Below are positions 28,001 to 39,780 of a stretch of 64,000 bases of DNA, one piece after another; the stretch's first letter is position 1; each line of letters begins with the position of its first letter. The notes below the pieces were generated by a model that saw nothing but the letters and a program-made list of their open reading frames with translations, searched no databases and was not told the origin of the DNA. The translations under genes were made by a program, and so were the position numbers. Source of the DNA: Pogona vitticeps (taxonomy: Eukaryota; Chordata; Lepidosauria; Squamata; Agamidae). The DNA is taken from NCBI RefSeq assembly GCF_051106095.1, contig NC_135788.1, positions 42,412,501 to 42,476,500 of the forward strand. Direction: 5' to 3'.

Positions 28001-28554
28001 ATAGGGTTTCCAAGATATGTGACACATAAGGAGCTGTTTTATCAGTGCCACCTCTTAGTGAATTTCTATGGTTGAGTAGGGATTTTGAACCCAGATGTAC
28101 CGAGTCCTAGTCCACAATACCACACTGGTTCTCTATCCAAAGTTGCTACTCCTGTTTAGCAGCCATGAGCTCAGCGCTCGTCTGCTGTACACTGCAAACA
28201 TAAAAAATAAATATTCTCATAGGCTAAACTATCCACAAACAGCAGTACAATGCTTGCCCCTCTCCAACTGTACCAAATTCTGTATCACTAGAGGTGAACA
28301 ACACTTCACTTGGTTCATATGCAACAATAAACAATATAAAAACCATTTATAAATACTATTGTTATGATGTTGCATTTATTAGACTAGTTTATTTATTTTA
28401 AAAGGCAACATTTGTTTTATTAGCTTTTTCAGAAAAAAAGGAAGAACTTATTTCTCTTACCAACCCTATGATTACCATAGAGGACCTGTTCCAAAATGGC
28501 TGTCTTCCCCACTGAAGCCATTCCGCAAACTACCACTTTGTAGCCCTTCCCCAT
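9834..28554 (-). CDS. NKIRAS1: NKIRAS1, NF-kappa-B inhibitor-interacting Ras-like protein 1 (kappa-B-Ras1)
   Basis: This small atypical Ras-like GTPase binds the PEST region of I-kappa-B, slows its degradation and so dampens NF-kappa-B. Three minus-strand coding exons are found at 28461-28554, 26759-27000 and 9834-10073, giving 191 codons before TAA against 192 in human. Visible motifs are [11 protein letters not shown], the P-loop GMASVGKT, the DTKG switch region, NKTD (guanine specificity) and a C-terminus [15 protein letters not shown]. There is no CAAX box, as expected for this family, and the Ras Gly12 position is not Gly. Junction phases (1, then 0) fit and splice sites are GT-AG. The gene is convergent with UBE2E1 and head-to-head with RPL15. 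NKIRAS2 is the alternative, but sequence and synteny favour NKIRAS1. Its large intron holds a DIRS fossil. Confidence 0.95.
11004..11125 (-). mobile_element. Bov-B LINE 3' end fragment
   Basis: It contains the characteristic Bov-B phrase GTGTCCGACTCTTCGTGACTCC followed by AGAGCACACCAGGC, in the orientation that puts the 3' tail (ACAAC repeats on the minus strand) at the left edge. The same phrase recurs in the longer copy at 13039. Confidence 0.85.
11440..11496 (+). repeat. SINE/LINE 3' tail
   Basis: TTGTAAGCCACCCAGAGAC then GTGGGCGGCATATAAATTC matches the tail seen at 640-737. Confidence 0.55.
12037..12472. mobile_element. Tigger-like MITE, complete, TA target site
   Basis: Terminal inverted repeats run CAGTGGTGCCTCGCAAGAC on the left and GTCTTGCGAGGCACCACTG on the right, directly flanked by TA on both sides. 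The phrase TTTGTCTTGCGAG or TTTGTCTTGTGAAAC recurs inside, so the element is partly built from repeats of its own end. No transposase is encoded. Termini and TA duplication fit the pogo/Tigger group. Confidence 0.85.
12803..12985 (+). mobile_element. tRNA-derived SINE
   Basis: The head has a polymerase III A-box-like TAGCTCAGTGGG at about 12812 and a B-box-like GGTTCAATAT at about 12855. It is followed by a non-tRNA body with GACAGGCAATACTGGGCTA. It is diverged and is not a functional tRNA gene. Confidence 0.75.
13039..13600 (-). mobile_element. Bov-B LINE fragment (3' portion)
   Basis: From left to right, as the complement of the LINE, it reads TTTAGTCGTTGTGTCCGACT, CATGGACCAGAGCACGCCAG, AGTTTGGTCAAATTCATGTT, CACCACAGTTCAAAAGCATC and CAGCCTTCTTTATAGTCCAG, the known sequence order of ruminant and squamate Bov-B. 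A further Bov-B-like block (CTTGTCGTGGCGAAGGGG on the minus strand) continues to about 13600. Only the end of the reverse-transcriptase ORF and the 3' region are present. Confidence 0.88.
15205..16027 (-). pseudogene. DIRS tyrosine recombinase region (fossil)
   Basis: The stretch [16 protein letters not shown], followed shortly by [13 protein letters not shown], matches the catalytic H-x-x-R part of DIRS tyrosine recombinases, which integrate the circular DNA without a target-site duplication. It belongs to the same broken element. Confidence 0.82.
16160..17467 (-). pseudogene. DIRS RNase H region (fossil)
   Basis: The region contains [26 protein letters not shown] and [12 protein letters not shown], which match the RNase H that follows the reverse transcriptase in DIRS elements. 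It belongs to the same broken element. Confidence 0.8.
17026..18098 (-). pseudogene. DIRS reverse transcriptase region (fossil)
   Basis: The conserved blocks [32 protein letters not shown] and YIDDWLI identify a DIRS/Ngaro-like reverse transcriptase. It continues into the RNase H region at lower coordinates and is part of a broken element. Confidence 0.85.
18200..20569 (-). pseudogene. DIRS gag-like region (fossil) with nested insertions
   Basis: The upstream third of the element carries a Cys-rich motif ([14 protein letters not shown]) and a helical region with [20 protein letters not shown], as in gag-like proteins of DIRS and Gypsy-type elements. It is interrupted by a repeat arm at about 19770-19925 and by short breaks. 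Confidence 0.65.
19770..19925. repeat. Single arm of the possible Penelope-like repeat, inside the DIRS fossil
   Basis: It reads GAAGATGCCAGCCACAGAGA through CTTCAGAACACGGCCAAAGA, as in the right arm at 3470-3555. It therefore inserted after the DIRS element. Confidence 0.65.
20483..20909. mobile_element. Tigger-like MITE nested in the DIRS fossil
   Basis: It begins CAGTGGTGCCTCGCTAGAC and ends GTCTAGCGCGGCACCACTG, with TA on each side (20481-20482 and 20910-20911). Variants of GTCTAGCGAA recur inside. It lies near the 5' end of the minus-strand DIRS element and is younger than it. Confidence 0.85.
21490..21616. repeat. Short palindromic repeat (MITE-like)
   Basis: The left arm TCCAGACTTAGTCATACTTA is answered by TATGACTAAGTCTGGA on the right. 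Diverged relatives of the phrase TTTACTCTGGGTATGACTAA occur near 42400, 42650 and 60900. Confidence 0.55.
23276..23547. mobile_element. Tigger-like MITE, second subfamily (CAGTGGACCCTC ends)
   Basis: The left end CAGTGGACCCTCTACTTACG and right end CTGTAAGTCGAGGGTCCACTG are flanked by TA on both sides. Inside, TGTAAGTCGA and TTAATCCG repeat. Confidence 0.82.
24270..24480. repeat. Foldback repeat, GTGGCACCTTAAAGACTA family
   Basis: The arms are GACAAAAACGTTGTGGCACC and GGTGCCACAATGTTTTTGTC, followed on the right by CACAGCTACGTCTTCTAAAC, a phrase shared with the copy ending at about 48110. Confidence 0.65.
25199..26344 (+). other. Unidentified coding-like island
   Basis: One plus-strand frame stays largely open for about 1.1 kb with only about two interruptions, unusual for this AT-rich intron. 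The encoded sequence is first acidic and charged ([20 protein letters not shown]), then richer in Pro and Gly ([20 protein letters not shown]), then ordinary-looking ([40 protein letters not shown]). I recognise no domain. It could be a fossil of a virus-like or other mobile element, or an undescribed host gene nested in NKIRAS1. No function is proposed. Confidence 0.35.
26759..27000 (-). CDS. NKIRAS1: NKIRAS1 middle coding exon
   Basis: The exon is 242 nt, with an acceptor reading AATAG and a donor GAG|GTAAAA. It encodes [20 protein letters not shown], the DTKG switch and the [20 protein letters not shown] core, ending in phase 0 after KKE. Confidence 0.94.
27001..28460 (-). other. NKIRAS1 intron 2 of the coding part
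   Basis: This is intronic. A diverged SINE-like segment lies at about 27925-28125 (CACCATCAAGTCACATCTG, then ACTTATAGTGACCCC). Nothing else is recognised. Confidence 0.55.
27925..28125 (+). repeat. Diverged squamate SINE-like repeat
   Basis: The order CATCAAGTCACATCTGTC, ACTTATAGTGACCCCAATAG, GATTTTGAACCCAGAT resembles a common squamate SINE whose other end is a tRNA-like head. It is heavily diverged. Confidence 0.45.
28461..28554 (-). CDS. NKIRAS1: NKIRAS1 first coding exon (start codon, P-loop)
   Basis: The ATG is at 28554-28552 in the context GAAAATGG. The exon has 94 nt, 31 codons plus one base, and ends before GTAAGAG. It encodes the P-loop GMASVGKT. An acceptor for the preceding 5'UTR intron probably lies just upstream, after AACAG or GGACAG. 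Confidence 0.95.
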
Positions 28555-28861
28555 TTTCTTTCAGGCTGTTTTAATGGGCCAAGCAAATCCTGTCCAAATA
28601 ATACAAAAATTAAAACATTTGCAAATATTAGTGGAAGGTCAAAATTGAAAAGACATGACAAAGGCCAACATTATTACTCTACTTGAAACATATTTTTATC
28701 ACATTCTATTAATTTGGATCTAATTAATGTTCTTCTGTTATCAAACTGTTTCTGTCAGCAGCATAGAAACTGGGTGATTCTCACTCTCATTCAGTAGCAC
28801 CCCATCCCACCTCACCTCAACCCTATTTATTCACCAAATGAGTACACTGTTACATGTCGGT

Positions 28862-29075
28862 CAGTGGTGGGATTCAGCAGGCCAACAAACAGTTCTGCAG
28901 AACCAATAATACGTTAGCTACCGGTTCTGTAGAACTGGTGCGAACCTGCTGAATCCCACCACTGGCCAGGATCAGTGGTGGGATTCAGCAGGCCAACAAA
29001 CGGTTCTGCAGAACCAATATAACATTAGCTACCGGTTCTGTAGAACTGGTGCGAACCTGCTGAATCCCACCACTG
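28862..29075. mobile_element. hAT MITE tandem dimer sharing one 8-bp TSD
   Basis: Two near-identical 103-bp copies (28862-28964 and 28973-29075) each run from CAGTGGTGGGATTCAGCAGG to CCTGCTGAATCCCACCACTG, separated by 8 bp (GCCAGGAT). The pair as a whole is flanked by the direct repeat ATGTCGGT (28854-28861 and 29076-29083). Confidence 0.88.
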
Positions 29076-31005
29076 ATGTCGGTCAACAGTACAGTCTATA
29101 CAAAATGACAGCAGCGCTTCAGATAGACTCGCTGGGACAGATCCAGAGACCTTCTGTATACAAATTGTGTGCAACACCAGTAAGATGTTATATTTACACA
29201 AAAATTGCATACAAATGACATCACCAACAAGAGTTTCTGAGTTTCAAAGACTCACATACTGAATAATATAACAGAACAATAACTGAACAATGCCTTAAAG
29301 TGCTGTTCAAGAAACAACCTGCAGTCTGTCAATAGGCCTTCAGACAAGGCAAAGAAATTATTTTAAAAATATGTTTTAAAGTGATGCAAAGCATCACTTA
29401 GGGTATACTTATTCCACATATTAGGATGTGAGAAGTTTCTCAACCGGCTCTTCATAGAAGGAAAAGAAAATATTTTATTTATTTTTACATGTGATGCAGC
29501 ACAACAGTGATGGTCTACTCTAGTTTTTTTAAAAATCACTTCCCCTACTAAGGAACAGAGAAAATGTTCAATTGGTCAAAATATGCCCATCTTAACACAC
29601 CCGTAATTGATATAAAATTGCAAAATGGGAAGAAGCAAAAAGTATGGCCAGATATAATGGCCATTGTCCTTGAAGACAGTTTGCTTGCAAAACAGATATT
29701 ACAGACCTGGAAGCAGCCTGCCATCAAGAACAATAACCTTTATATCCTGCCAGATTTGGGAGACTTTTGCTTCTCTGCTATCCTATGCCACCTAGGCCCA
29801 AAGAACGGGAACTTAGAAGTGTACTTTTTCTATAGCGTTTTGGTGATCCAATAAATGCATTCTTCCCAGAAAACTGGTATAAAACATGCATAAACCCCAG
29901 CAGCATAAACAGGGACAGAAAACATGGACTTTAGTCAGTGAAGGTCTCGCTCACAGAAAACACAGGCAAGATAGAGCTGTGGTGCTACCTGCTACACAAC
30001 TTCCAACACCAATTACATTTTAAAAAACACATTTTATTCCCCCCCCCCAACCAAAGAAAACCCTAACTTACAAAAGCTGGAGTATTACTGAAAATATTAC
30101 TGAAAATATTAGACAGGCAGTGAGGTGCAGTGGCTAGAGTGCTGTACCTAAACATGAAAAGCCTTACTAGGGTGTTGGGACTGGAACATGGGATGTAACG
30201 GTTCCAAATTCCTTCCAGCAGTAAATCTGATTGCAGGGCCTTGACTAGTCCCCACCTCTCAGCCAGATGTATCAGAAAGAGTTGTTGAGAGAATAAAATG
30301 ATACAAGAAAAACTACACACACCATCCTGAGCACTTGCATAAGTGCAATGAATAAATAATAAAACCCCATCTTAATACTATCATACACAAGCAGACTTAG
30401 ATAATAAAAGTGAACATCATTTATGTAACATTAAAACCTCAAAAGACTTGAAATACCTGGAATACAAGTAAACTACAAAAAGCAATAATAAAATAAACAT
30501 TCTGCCCAATCTCTCAAATACAATGTTAAAGCAACATGGGAGCCTTTATTGTTTCTGCCACAAGAGCCTAACCCAGCAAACTTCCCCTGAAAATTTTAGT
30601 AAGAACAGAACAGGAAAAAACATAACTAGTTTTGTACCTGAAGCTGTTTTCCGAGAAACGCGTTAGTCTACTTCAGCAAGGATATCACAAAGAAAGATAT
30701 TGTACCATTTTTATGACTGATAGGTGTGCTTCAATGTAAATGTTTGAGGATTAGAATCCATTTCCTCAAACACCAAGCCTGAGGAACTCCCTTCCTTCAG
30801 GATGCCTGAAAGGGGGGGGGGGGGAGCAGATTGTAATCCAGGAAATCTCAACACTGAAGTACTGTAAATCTTTTAGTTTTAAAGGCATCCCAATACTTTA
30901 TGGTATGTGCATGGGAAACTGTAAATCTTTGATTTGAATTGACAGGGTTTGGAAACACTGCAATAACAGAATTCATTTGGGTCTTTAGATAAACAATTAA
31001 GGTGT

Positions 31006-31080
31006 AATCCTATAAAAGTTTCTGCTTGGACTCACATATACTTTCATAGGAGCTCAAGCAGAAACTTCTATAGGATTATC
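31006..31080. repeat. Short hairpin repeat
   Basis: AATCCTATAAAAGTTTCTGC is mirrored by GCAGAAACTTCTATAGGATT about 20 bp further on. Confidence 0.6.
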
Positions 31081-31799
31081 CCTTAATTATTTATAAAGGA
31101 TCACTTTACTCTTCTTTTCCCACAAATAACTTAATCTGAAATAAAAAGCCCACTTCTCCCATAATACCAAATCTAATTGCAAATACCTCTTTACCCCCAC
31201 CCAAAAATACATTAAAAGATTTCAAGACCATATGTATGGGCTAGATTGTTCAGCTTAAACGTTAAAACAGGATCTCACAGTATATTCATTATGAACCTCA
31301 CCAGTTTATCTTAATTAAATAAATTACACTGTTCAGCTGAACCTACCGAAGTCCCCTTTCAAAATACAGTAAACGGGACAGTATTTTCTCAGGTGAAAGC
31401 AGATTACGTGCGTATGAAATATACCTAAGGCCTAATCACTCCGATTTTAGGTACCAAAACAGATTGAGGCTACTGGCTTTTCTGTTTCCACTTCCTTGTA
31501 ACTCACAAAGAACACCCCATTCTGGGTAGGATTTCTATCATAATTTGAAATAAGACGCACCACTGGTTTCCAACGTCAAATCCAAACCGTAAAATGTGCT
31601 AAATAATAAAGACAAGAGTGTCTGTGAGCATGTCCAGAGCGTATTCGCTGCCTCCTCACGCGTTAAAAGTCACATAAAACGACTCGACCTCTGCAATTAA
31701 GGAGAAATGTAAACAACCCAAATTCGAAGCCAGGCTTTCTCATTTGAATAATAAACCTAAGAGAAGAATGAGGGGTAGGGAGAGGAGGTGGAATCTCTT

Positions 31800-31962
31800 C
31801 AACGTTCGCGCTCCCCCCCAGCAAAACTCTGCATTTCCCGGAGTACGTAAACTACACTTCCCAGCAGGCAGCGGAGCACAAAGTTTCCTTTTCCCGCCCC
31901 TCCGCTGTCGCAAAGCATTGTGGGAGTCAGGTCTCTTCCTTTCCGGCTTCGGGCGCCGCTAG
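31800..31962. promoter_or_regulatory. Divergent NKIRAS1/RPL15 promoter and RPL15 5'TOP exon 1
   Basis: This GC-rich block separates the two head-to-head genes. ACTACACTTCCCAGCAGGCA (31851-31870) and, inverted, GCATTGTGGGA (31915-31925) resemble ZNF143/THAP11-type sites; TTTCCCGGAGTACG (about 31834) is a weaker relative. The RPL15 start is expected at the pyrimidine tract CTCTTCCTTTCC (from 31933), a typical 5'TOP. Non-coding exon 1 ends at 31962 before GTAAGG. The NKIRAS1 start cannot be placed exactly. Confidence 0.7.
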
Positions 31963-33237
31963 GTAAGGATCTGTGTGCGGGTCGTGTCTGGTTTAATCCG
32001 TCACCATCCTAGATTCAGGAGGCCTCTGGCCGCCTCGTTGGAGCTCTGCCTCACGGGTGGAGAGGGTCGGGGTAGAGGGCGGCTGAGTTGTCCCAGAAAG
32101 GAAGGGATTGTTTAGCGGGCTTGGGTGGCGGGCCTCGGGCCTTCGCTCGCCTGACCGGGTGGCCTGACTAGAAGGGCTTAAGGGAGGTCTCTGGGAAGGA
32201 GTCGGGGAGAGGGCCTTCTGCCTGCTGGTGCCTCCGTTGGGAGGCATCGCCCCCATGGTATCGGCGCTTTCCCTTCTGCGCAGGAGGCCAGCGGAAGTCC
32301 GCAGGGGCGCAACTCGCGCTTTCCTTGCTCTAGAGTAGTTATAGAGGCCATAACCCAGCTATGATAGTGCAACTACTGTAACTGGCACGTGGAAACCGTC
32401 ACGTTTCAATCCAGCATCTCTCGTTTAAGAGGCCAAGGAGCAGAGGATAGGAACAGTTCTGAGTCTAGAGAGTTGGTTGATGCCACTGAAAACTAGAGAG
32501 ATGAGCAGATAGTGTGCTTAAAGTAGCTTTGCTTGTGACCCATTAAAGTAGATGGGAAACTTGGGTTGTGTGTTTGTATTCTAAAGGAGCGATTGCAATT
32601 TTCTGAAAGGTGTGGGAGTTCATTGTGGGTTTAGGTTTACAAGAAAGTGAGTGTAGTAAGAACTTCCACTTGTTAAGCAGTTATTGTGAGGGGTTCGACT
32701 TTTTTTTGGAAAATTTTGACTCCTGCAGGTTGCAATGAGACTGAAACAATGTGTGAAGAAGGGTGAAGACACAGCAGCGAAGTATAATGTGACAGTGTTT
32801 GAATTCTGTGTGTTTTGTGAAGTTAATACAGTATAGTACTGTACTGCACAAGTAGCTTTCAAAGCAAACTGCAGATCCTGAGTTTGATGTTCTTTAGATT
32901 CAAAATAACAGCATTTCTGAGAGCTAGTAAATACTGTTAGGGCCATATGCATTTATATTCTTTTATCAGGGCATTTATGAGGAATAGAGGTGCCCCCCCC
33001 CCAAATCACAGCAGTTTTGCTGTGGATCTGTTTATTGATAGTATGAAAGATTTTGAAACACCCACGGTCTTGATCAGCATTAGGTGGAAGACGTGGACAA
33101 ATGATTTGTGAACTCTTATACACCTCCTGTTAAGAATTGTACCATATTAGTAGAGAATTGAAGCACCATTTGTAGAAGCTAATGTTAGTATATAGAGGAA
33201 ATTCATGTAATTTTAATATGTCTTTCTTTTTTATCAG
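31963..33237 (+). other. RPL15 intron 1
   Basis: It is GC-rich in its first 400 bp and then AT-rich. No repeat or RNA gene is recognised. It ends at the acceptor TTATCAG. Confidence 0.7.
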
Positions 33238-33241
33238 TTAA

Positions 33242-35697
<2,456 letters not shown>

Positions 35698-35726
35698 TTT
35701 TTTATTTTGCTTACAAATTTCTCTAT

Positions 35727-35732
35727 AATAAA
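35727..35732 (+). terminator. RPL15: RPL15 polyadenylation signal
   Basis: This is a canonical AATAAA 30 bases after the stop codon, as expected for a short ribosomal-protein 3'UTR. Confidence 0.85.
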
Positions 35733-35871
35733 GTCAGCCAAGTGCTCTGGGTTTACACTGTCCAGTGTTTTTATTAAGTGAAGATTGAAAACCTTTCTAA
35801 AAAGTCAGCCAAGTGCTCTGGGTTTACACTGTCCAGTGTTTTTATTAAGTGAAGATTGAAAACCTTTCTAA
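35730..35871 (+). repeat. Exact 71-bp tandem duplication at the RPL15 3' end
   Basis: The unit starting AAAGTCAGCCAAGTGCTC at 35730-35800 is repeated without a change at 35801-35871. The AATAAA just upstream is not duplicated in full. Confidence 0.9.
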
Positions 35872-36179
35872 AATCACTAGGTTGTTGACTACAGATAACT
35901 AGTTCTTTCCTTGTGGATGAAAAAGAGTATCCTCACAGCAGCTTTAGAAATAAAGCTCAAAATACCAACAGTTGCAGTTGCTTCTTTAGAATTATTCTCT
36001 GAATATGTGCCAACTATGGGCAAGACAGTGCATTTTTGGGATGTTTCAAGTACAGGGAAATAATACAAAAAGTAAGCAGCAGGCATAACTTGCATTTTGA
36101 TTATACCATTGAAAAGAAGTGTAGAATAAAAATATAGCTACGCTGAAAAAATGGTTGTTAGGTAAATAACAGGTGTTAA

Positions 36180-36416
36180 CAAGGGTCATGCCCTATGGGG
36201 CTGGACGATCCACTCACTGATTAGACACAGATGGTACGATTCTACGAATGGCGCCGAAGCACGCGGTGCTCGCTACTCTCAGGAGGTGGGAGGACAAGCC
36301 TCGCTGCGAGGTCAAAGAGTTGTGAGCAGATTGCGCACTGCGGCACCATTCGTAGAATCGTGCCGTCTGGTGGATTGGTGGGTGGACCATCTGACCCCAT
36401 GGGGGCTGGACCCTTG
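36180..36416. mobile_element. TTAA-flanked MITE (possibly piggyBac-type)
   Basis: The ends CAAGGGTCATGCCC and, inverted, GGGCTGGACCCTTG are directly bounded by TTAA (36176-36179 and 36417-36420). Further inside, ACGATTCTACGAATGG is mirrored by CCATTCGTAGAATCGT. A TTAA duplication is the piggyBac signature; no transposase is present. Confidence 0.7.
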
Positions 36417-37013
36417 TTAACGCCACCCGCGCTGGGATATTCGAATATCAATACCCCCATCTACTGTTTGACCAATAAGTAATGGAATTAAATCAAATTG
36501 AAAAGGTTATTTATTGCAAAGGTGATATAACGATTAAAGTCAATTGAAAAGCATAATCCAACACATTTTTGTTGTCCCTTTCAGTATTTTACAGAATTGC
36601 AGTCCTTTCCATTCTTCAGGCTTTATGATGTGCCCCATTTGGCTGAGAAATGTGCTTGAAAGCTCTTTGCAGTAACAAAAATATGAGTGACTGGTTTGCA
36701 GGCAAAGCCTCTTGTAAAATGTGTTACCATATTCTTTCTGTAATGGGGAGGAATGTGAGAAGTAAGGGAAAACCTTTTCATCTACCTAAATTAATCCACT
36801 TACAGGAGTTGGGGAATCAAAGTTCTCGATCAGGATTAGGATTTATTTTGCTTGTAGAGCTTTTCATGCATAGTCTGAGCAGTACGAAATATATAAAAAG
36901 TTTCTCCAGACAATTATATACCCAACTCATGTTAGTCTTTTCATATCTATACTGTATACTGCGAGCTGTGCCAATTGAGTTCTGAGTCAGTTGCATCAAA
37001 ATTGAATTTTGAG

Positions 37014-37712
37014 AAGGGTGGATTTAATTTAAATCAAGTCAATTTGAATCACAATTTAAATCACTAGTCAGTAAAACTATTTAAATCAAGATTTTTAAAT
37101 GTAAATTCTTGCTGATTTTAGTTTCATATGTTAATCACTCATTTGGAGAGCTACTTAAAAGATTTTATTTATAGCAATGACATTATATAGGGTACATATT
37201 CTTCTATTTGCTTAAACATCAATGTTTATTATCCAAATTGGTTAAAATATCTTTAGAGAAACAAACAACTTCAGACTAACTGCACAAAATCCCAAGGGTT
37301 GTAAAGCTGCCCAGAAGGTTTCACAAACTTCAAACTGAGCACTTGAACAAATGTATTCATTGTTTGTACATAGATTTGCAGAACAACAATGGGATTAAAG
37401 TCTTTTCCTGAACTTGTTTATACCATTTTTACTATGAAAAAGTATCTCAGCTTGGAAAATTTGGGATTAATTTTATTAGTTTACCAAAAATGTAAATTCT
37501 GTAATGAGATACAGCCTCGTGATACATAACTGAGCTGTATTTCATGCTGAACTATAGTGTATCTTAAAAAGAAAACTAGCTTTAAATAGATTTTCCTCCA
37601 GAAACATTTCATTAAAATATATTTGATTAAAATTTTAAAAACCCAATTTAAATCAAAGTCTGATTTAAATTAATTTTTGATTTTTTAAAATTGTTGATTT
37701 TAATCTGTCCTG
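37014..37712. mobile_element. hAT-type non-autonomous element with 8-bp TSD
   Basis: The 699-bp AT-rich element has GATTTAAAT-like motifs concentrated at both ends. The 8-bp repeat ATTTTGAG flanks it exactly (37006-37013 and 37713-37720). The ends read AAGGGTGGATTTAA and, inverted, CAGGACAGATTAAA, consistent with an eroded hAT CAGGG terminus. Confidence 0.7.
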
Positions 37713-37949
37713 ATTTTGAGCAACACAGTGGGACAGACAGAACATAGCTTTTAGCACTCTATTCCTGATCAGAATTTTGCCGGGCTGACATAGAGTTTGA
37801 TGGTTATCCATTCTTAGCCTCCCCTTCAATTAACAGATCTAAGGTATATATGAATTCATTTTTGGAACTGGTAGGAAATGAATATGGACACAATGCCTTA
37901 TTCTGGATTTGGGGGAACTAAATTGAAGTACTTCTACTGTAGAGAGGAC

Positions 37950-38078
37950 CAGCAGTTGGATTTAGAGAGTACTCGGAAGTGGTTTACCATTTCCTTCTTC
38001 TGGGGGCTCTTCTAGGATTTATACTGTAGTCCGAAATTGAACTCTTGACCATGCCTAACTCACTGAGCTATAGCACTA
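37950..38078 (-). repeat. tRNA-derived SINE remnant
   Basis: On the minus strand a tRNA-like head CTATAGCTCAGTGAGTTAGG is followed by a B-box-like AGAGTTCAATTTC. The body contains the complement of TTTACCATTTCCTTCTTCTG, common in squamate SINEs. Confidence 0.6.
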
Positions 38079-39780
38079 TTAGATACTTTGTCAACCCTGT
38101 GTAAGTTCTGTTGATGGAATGTTTGTACTCTATTTGGGAGCTGGCTATTTGTGGAGCCAGAAGCTAGGAGTCTGATTCCCCACTGTGTCCCCCTGTAGTA
38201 GAACTAGCCTGTGTAGCCAATGGCATAATCTCAGAGCAGAGACTGGAAAACGTTTTTCTGAATACCATATTGAAGGGGATGACATTTCTAGGGGGGGTTG
38301 GTTTGTTGAGGGAAACAAGAGGTATCCCTGAAACACCAGAATATTTCTAAAATCGGGTGGGGGGGGGGGAGAAGAACCAGAGCATCATTTTGAACCACAG
38401 TAAGGCTTGATGTCATGCGATAGTTTTTTTCCTCCAACAGTATAGTACTGACCTAAGTTTATATACAGTATATACTGAATTATACTGTTGGGAAAAACGA
38501 TCAAATCTGCAGATACGCACACATGCACGCACACACACAGAGTATGACTCTTCCCTGGAGTCTGGCCGGTTGGTGACCAAATTATAGGCGCTTCTGTGTA
38601 AAGGTAACAAGCAGAAGGACCCACAGATGGGCTTCAGGTCTAGCTGGCAAAGGTGCCAGCTTTGAGAAACAGCACTTCTGTTACACTGGAGATGTTGAGA
38701 CTCTAATAATTGATGAAAAAGTCTCAGTTACGTGGATTTCCCTCCAGAAGAATGACAGAACAGATACAGAGGTGCTAGTCAATAGAAGCCACCCTCCTGT
38801 TGATCTGCAGACTGTTCCTTTATGTATTTAAAATATATCACTATGCCTTTTCCTAGAAAAGGGACCCAAGGCAGCTTACATAATCAAGACATATTTAAAG
38901 GCTAAAAACAGTTAGTATACATGTATTTACACCATACTAAAAATCAGCACTAAACAAAATCAACTGATACTGACTAACTGACTCTCTTCCCACGGCTTCT
39001 GGGCTTGTCTGCGTAGAAGCAAGAAATGTCATGTGCTGTCTCTCAGCATCATTAACTTGAGTGTTCTCACCATCTTCAGAAGTATCAAACAGTTATTTGC
39101 TATCAAACAGTTATTTTCATAACCAATTTTTACTTTTGTTTTTAATGGCGGTAGATTAGAAAAACCAAATTGTACACAAACAAGCAAGGGAAATTAAGAT
39201 TTTGTTCTACCTTTCCTTTCCTTTCCTTCTTTTGTTTTCTCTTTCTGTTTTAACTGCAACATATCACATTTCTTCAAGCCCTCACAGGCCCTGTGAGGAG
39301 ATCACTGCCTCCCACAGGTCTGCAGACCTCAGGTTAAGAACCTACCAGGCCTATAGTATGTCGTGGAAGGGCAGCTTCCACTTGCACCAACTGAAACTTC
39401 CTTTCCAGTGTAAAAGGTGGAATGTCCTTACTAGTGAGAGAGGCAGTACCACTCTGATCTGATAACTAATTACACTGTATTCCTAGCACAAGAATTTCCT
39501 GTCTGTGGATAACTGCAATGATACTACAGTATGACTGAGAGATGACATACTGCTCAACTTAGGTATAATCATAGTACCTGTTAATGCTGCAAAAATGATC
39601 AGCAGCATAGTTAGTACAGGATATTTTGTAATCACAGCAGGAGGCACAATATTCCTAAACTGAACATGATTTGATGACATGTGCAAAAAGATGCAGCTGT
39701 TTTCAGTTGCCATACTGGGAATAGGAAAGACTCATTAATTACTTAGATTTTAAGTAATCAAATATAGTACTCTACTCCAG

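Larger units (their letters stand above)
28555..31799 (-). other. NKIRAS1 5' non-coding intron region
   Basis: It lies between the first coding exon and the shared promoter, so non-coding exons are expected, but I cannot place them. It holds a tandem hAT MITE dimer (28862-29075) and a hairpin repeat (about 31006-31080). The 29.1-31.0 kb part shows no gene. Confidence 0.5.
35872..39780. other. Intergenic RPL15-NR1D2
   Basis: No gene is seen. It holds a TTAA-flanked MITE (36180-36416), a hAT element (37014-37712), a tRNA-SINE remnant (about 37950-38078), a G-run near 38360 and a degraded SINE/LINE tail near 38820-38950. The 39.0-39.8 kb part shows nothing recognisable. Confidence 0.55.
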
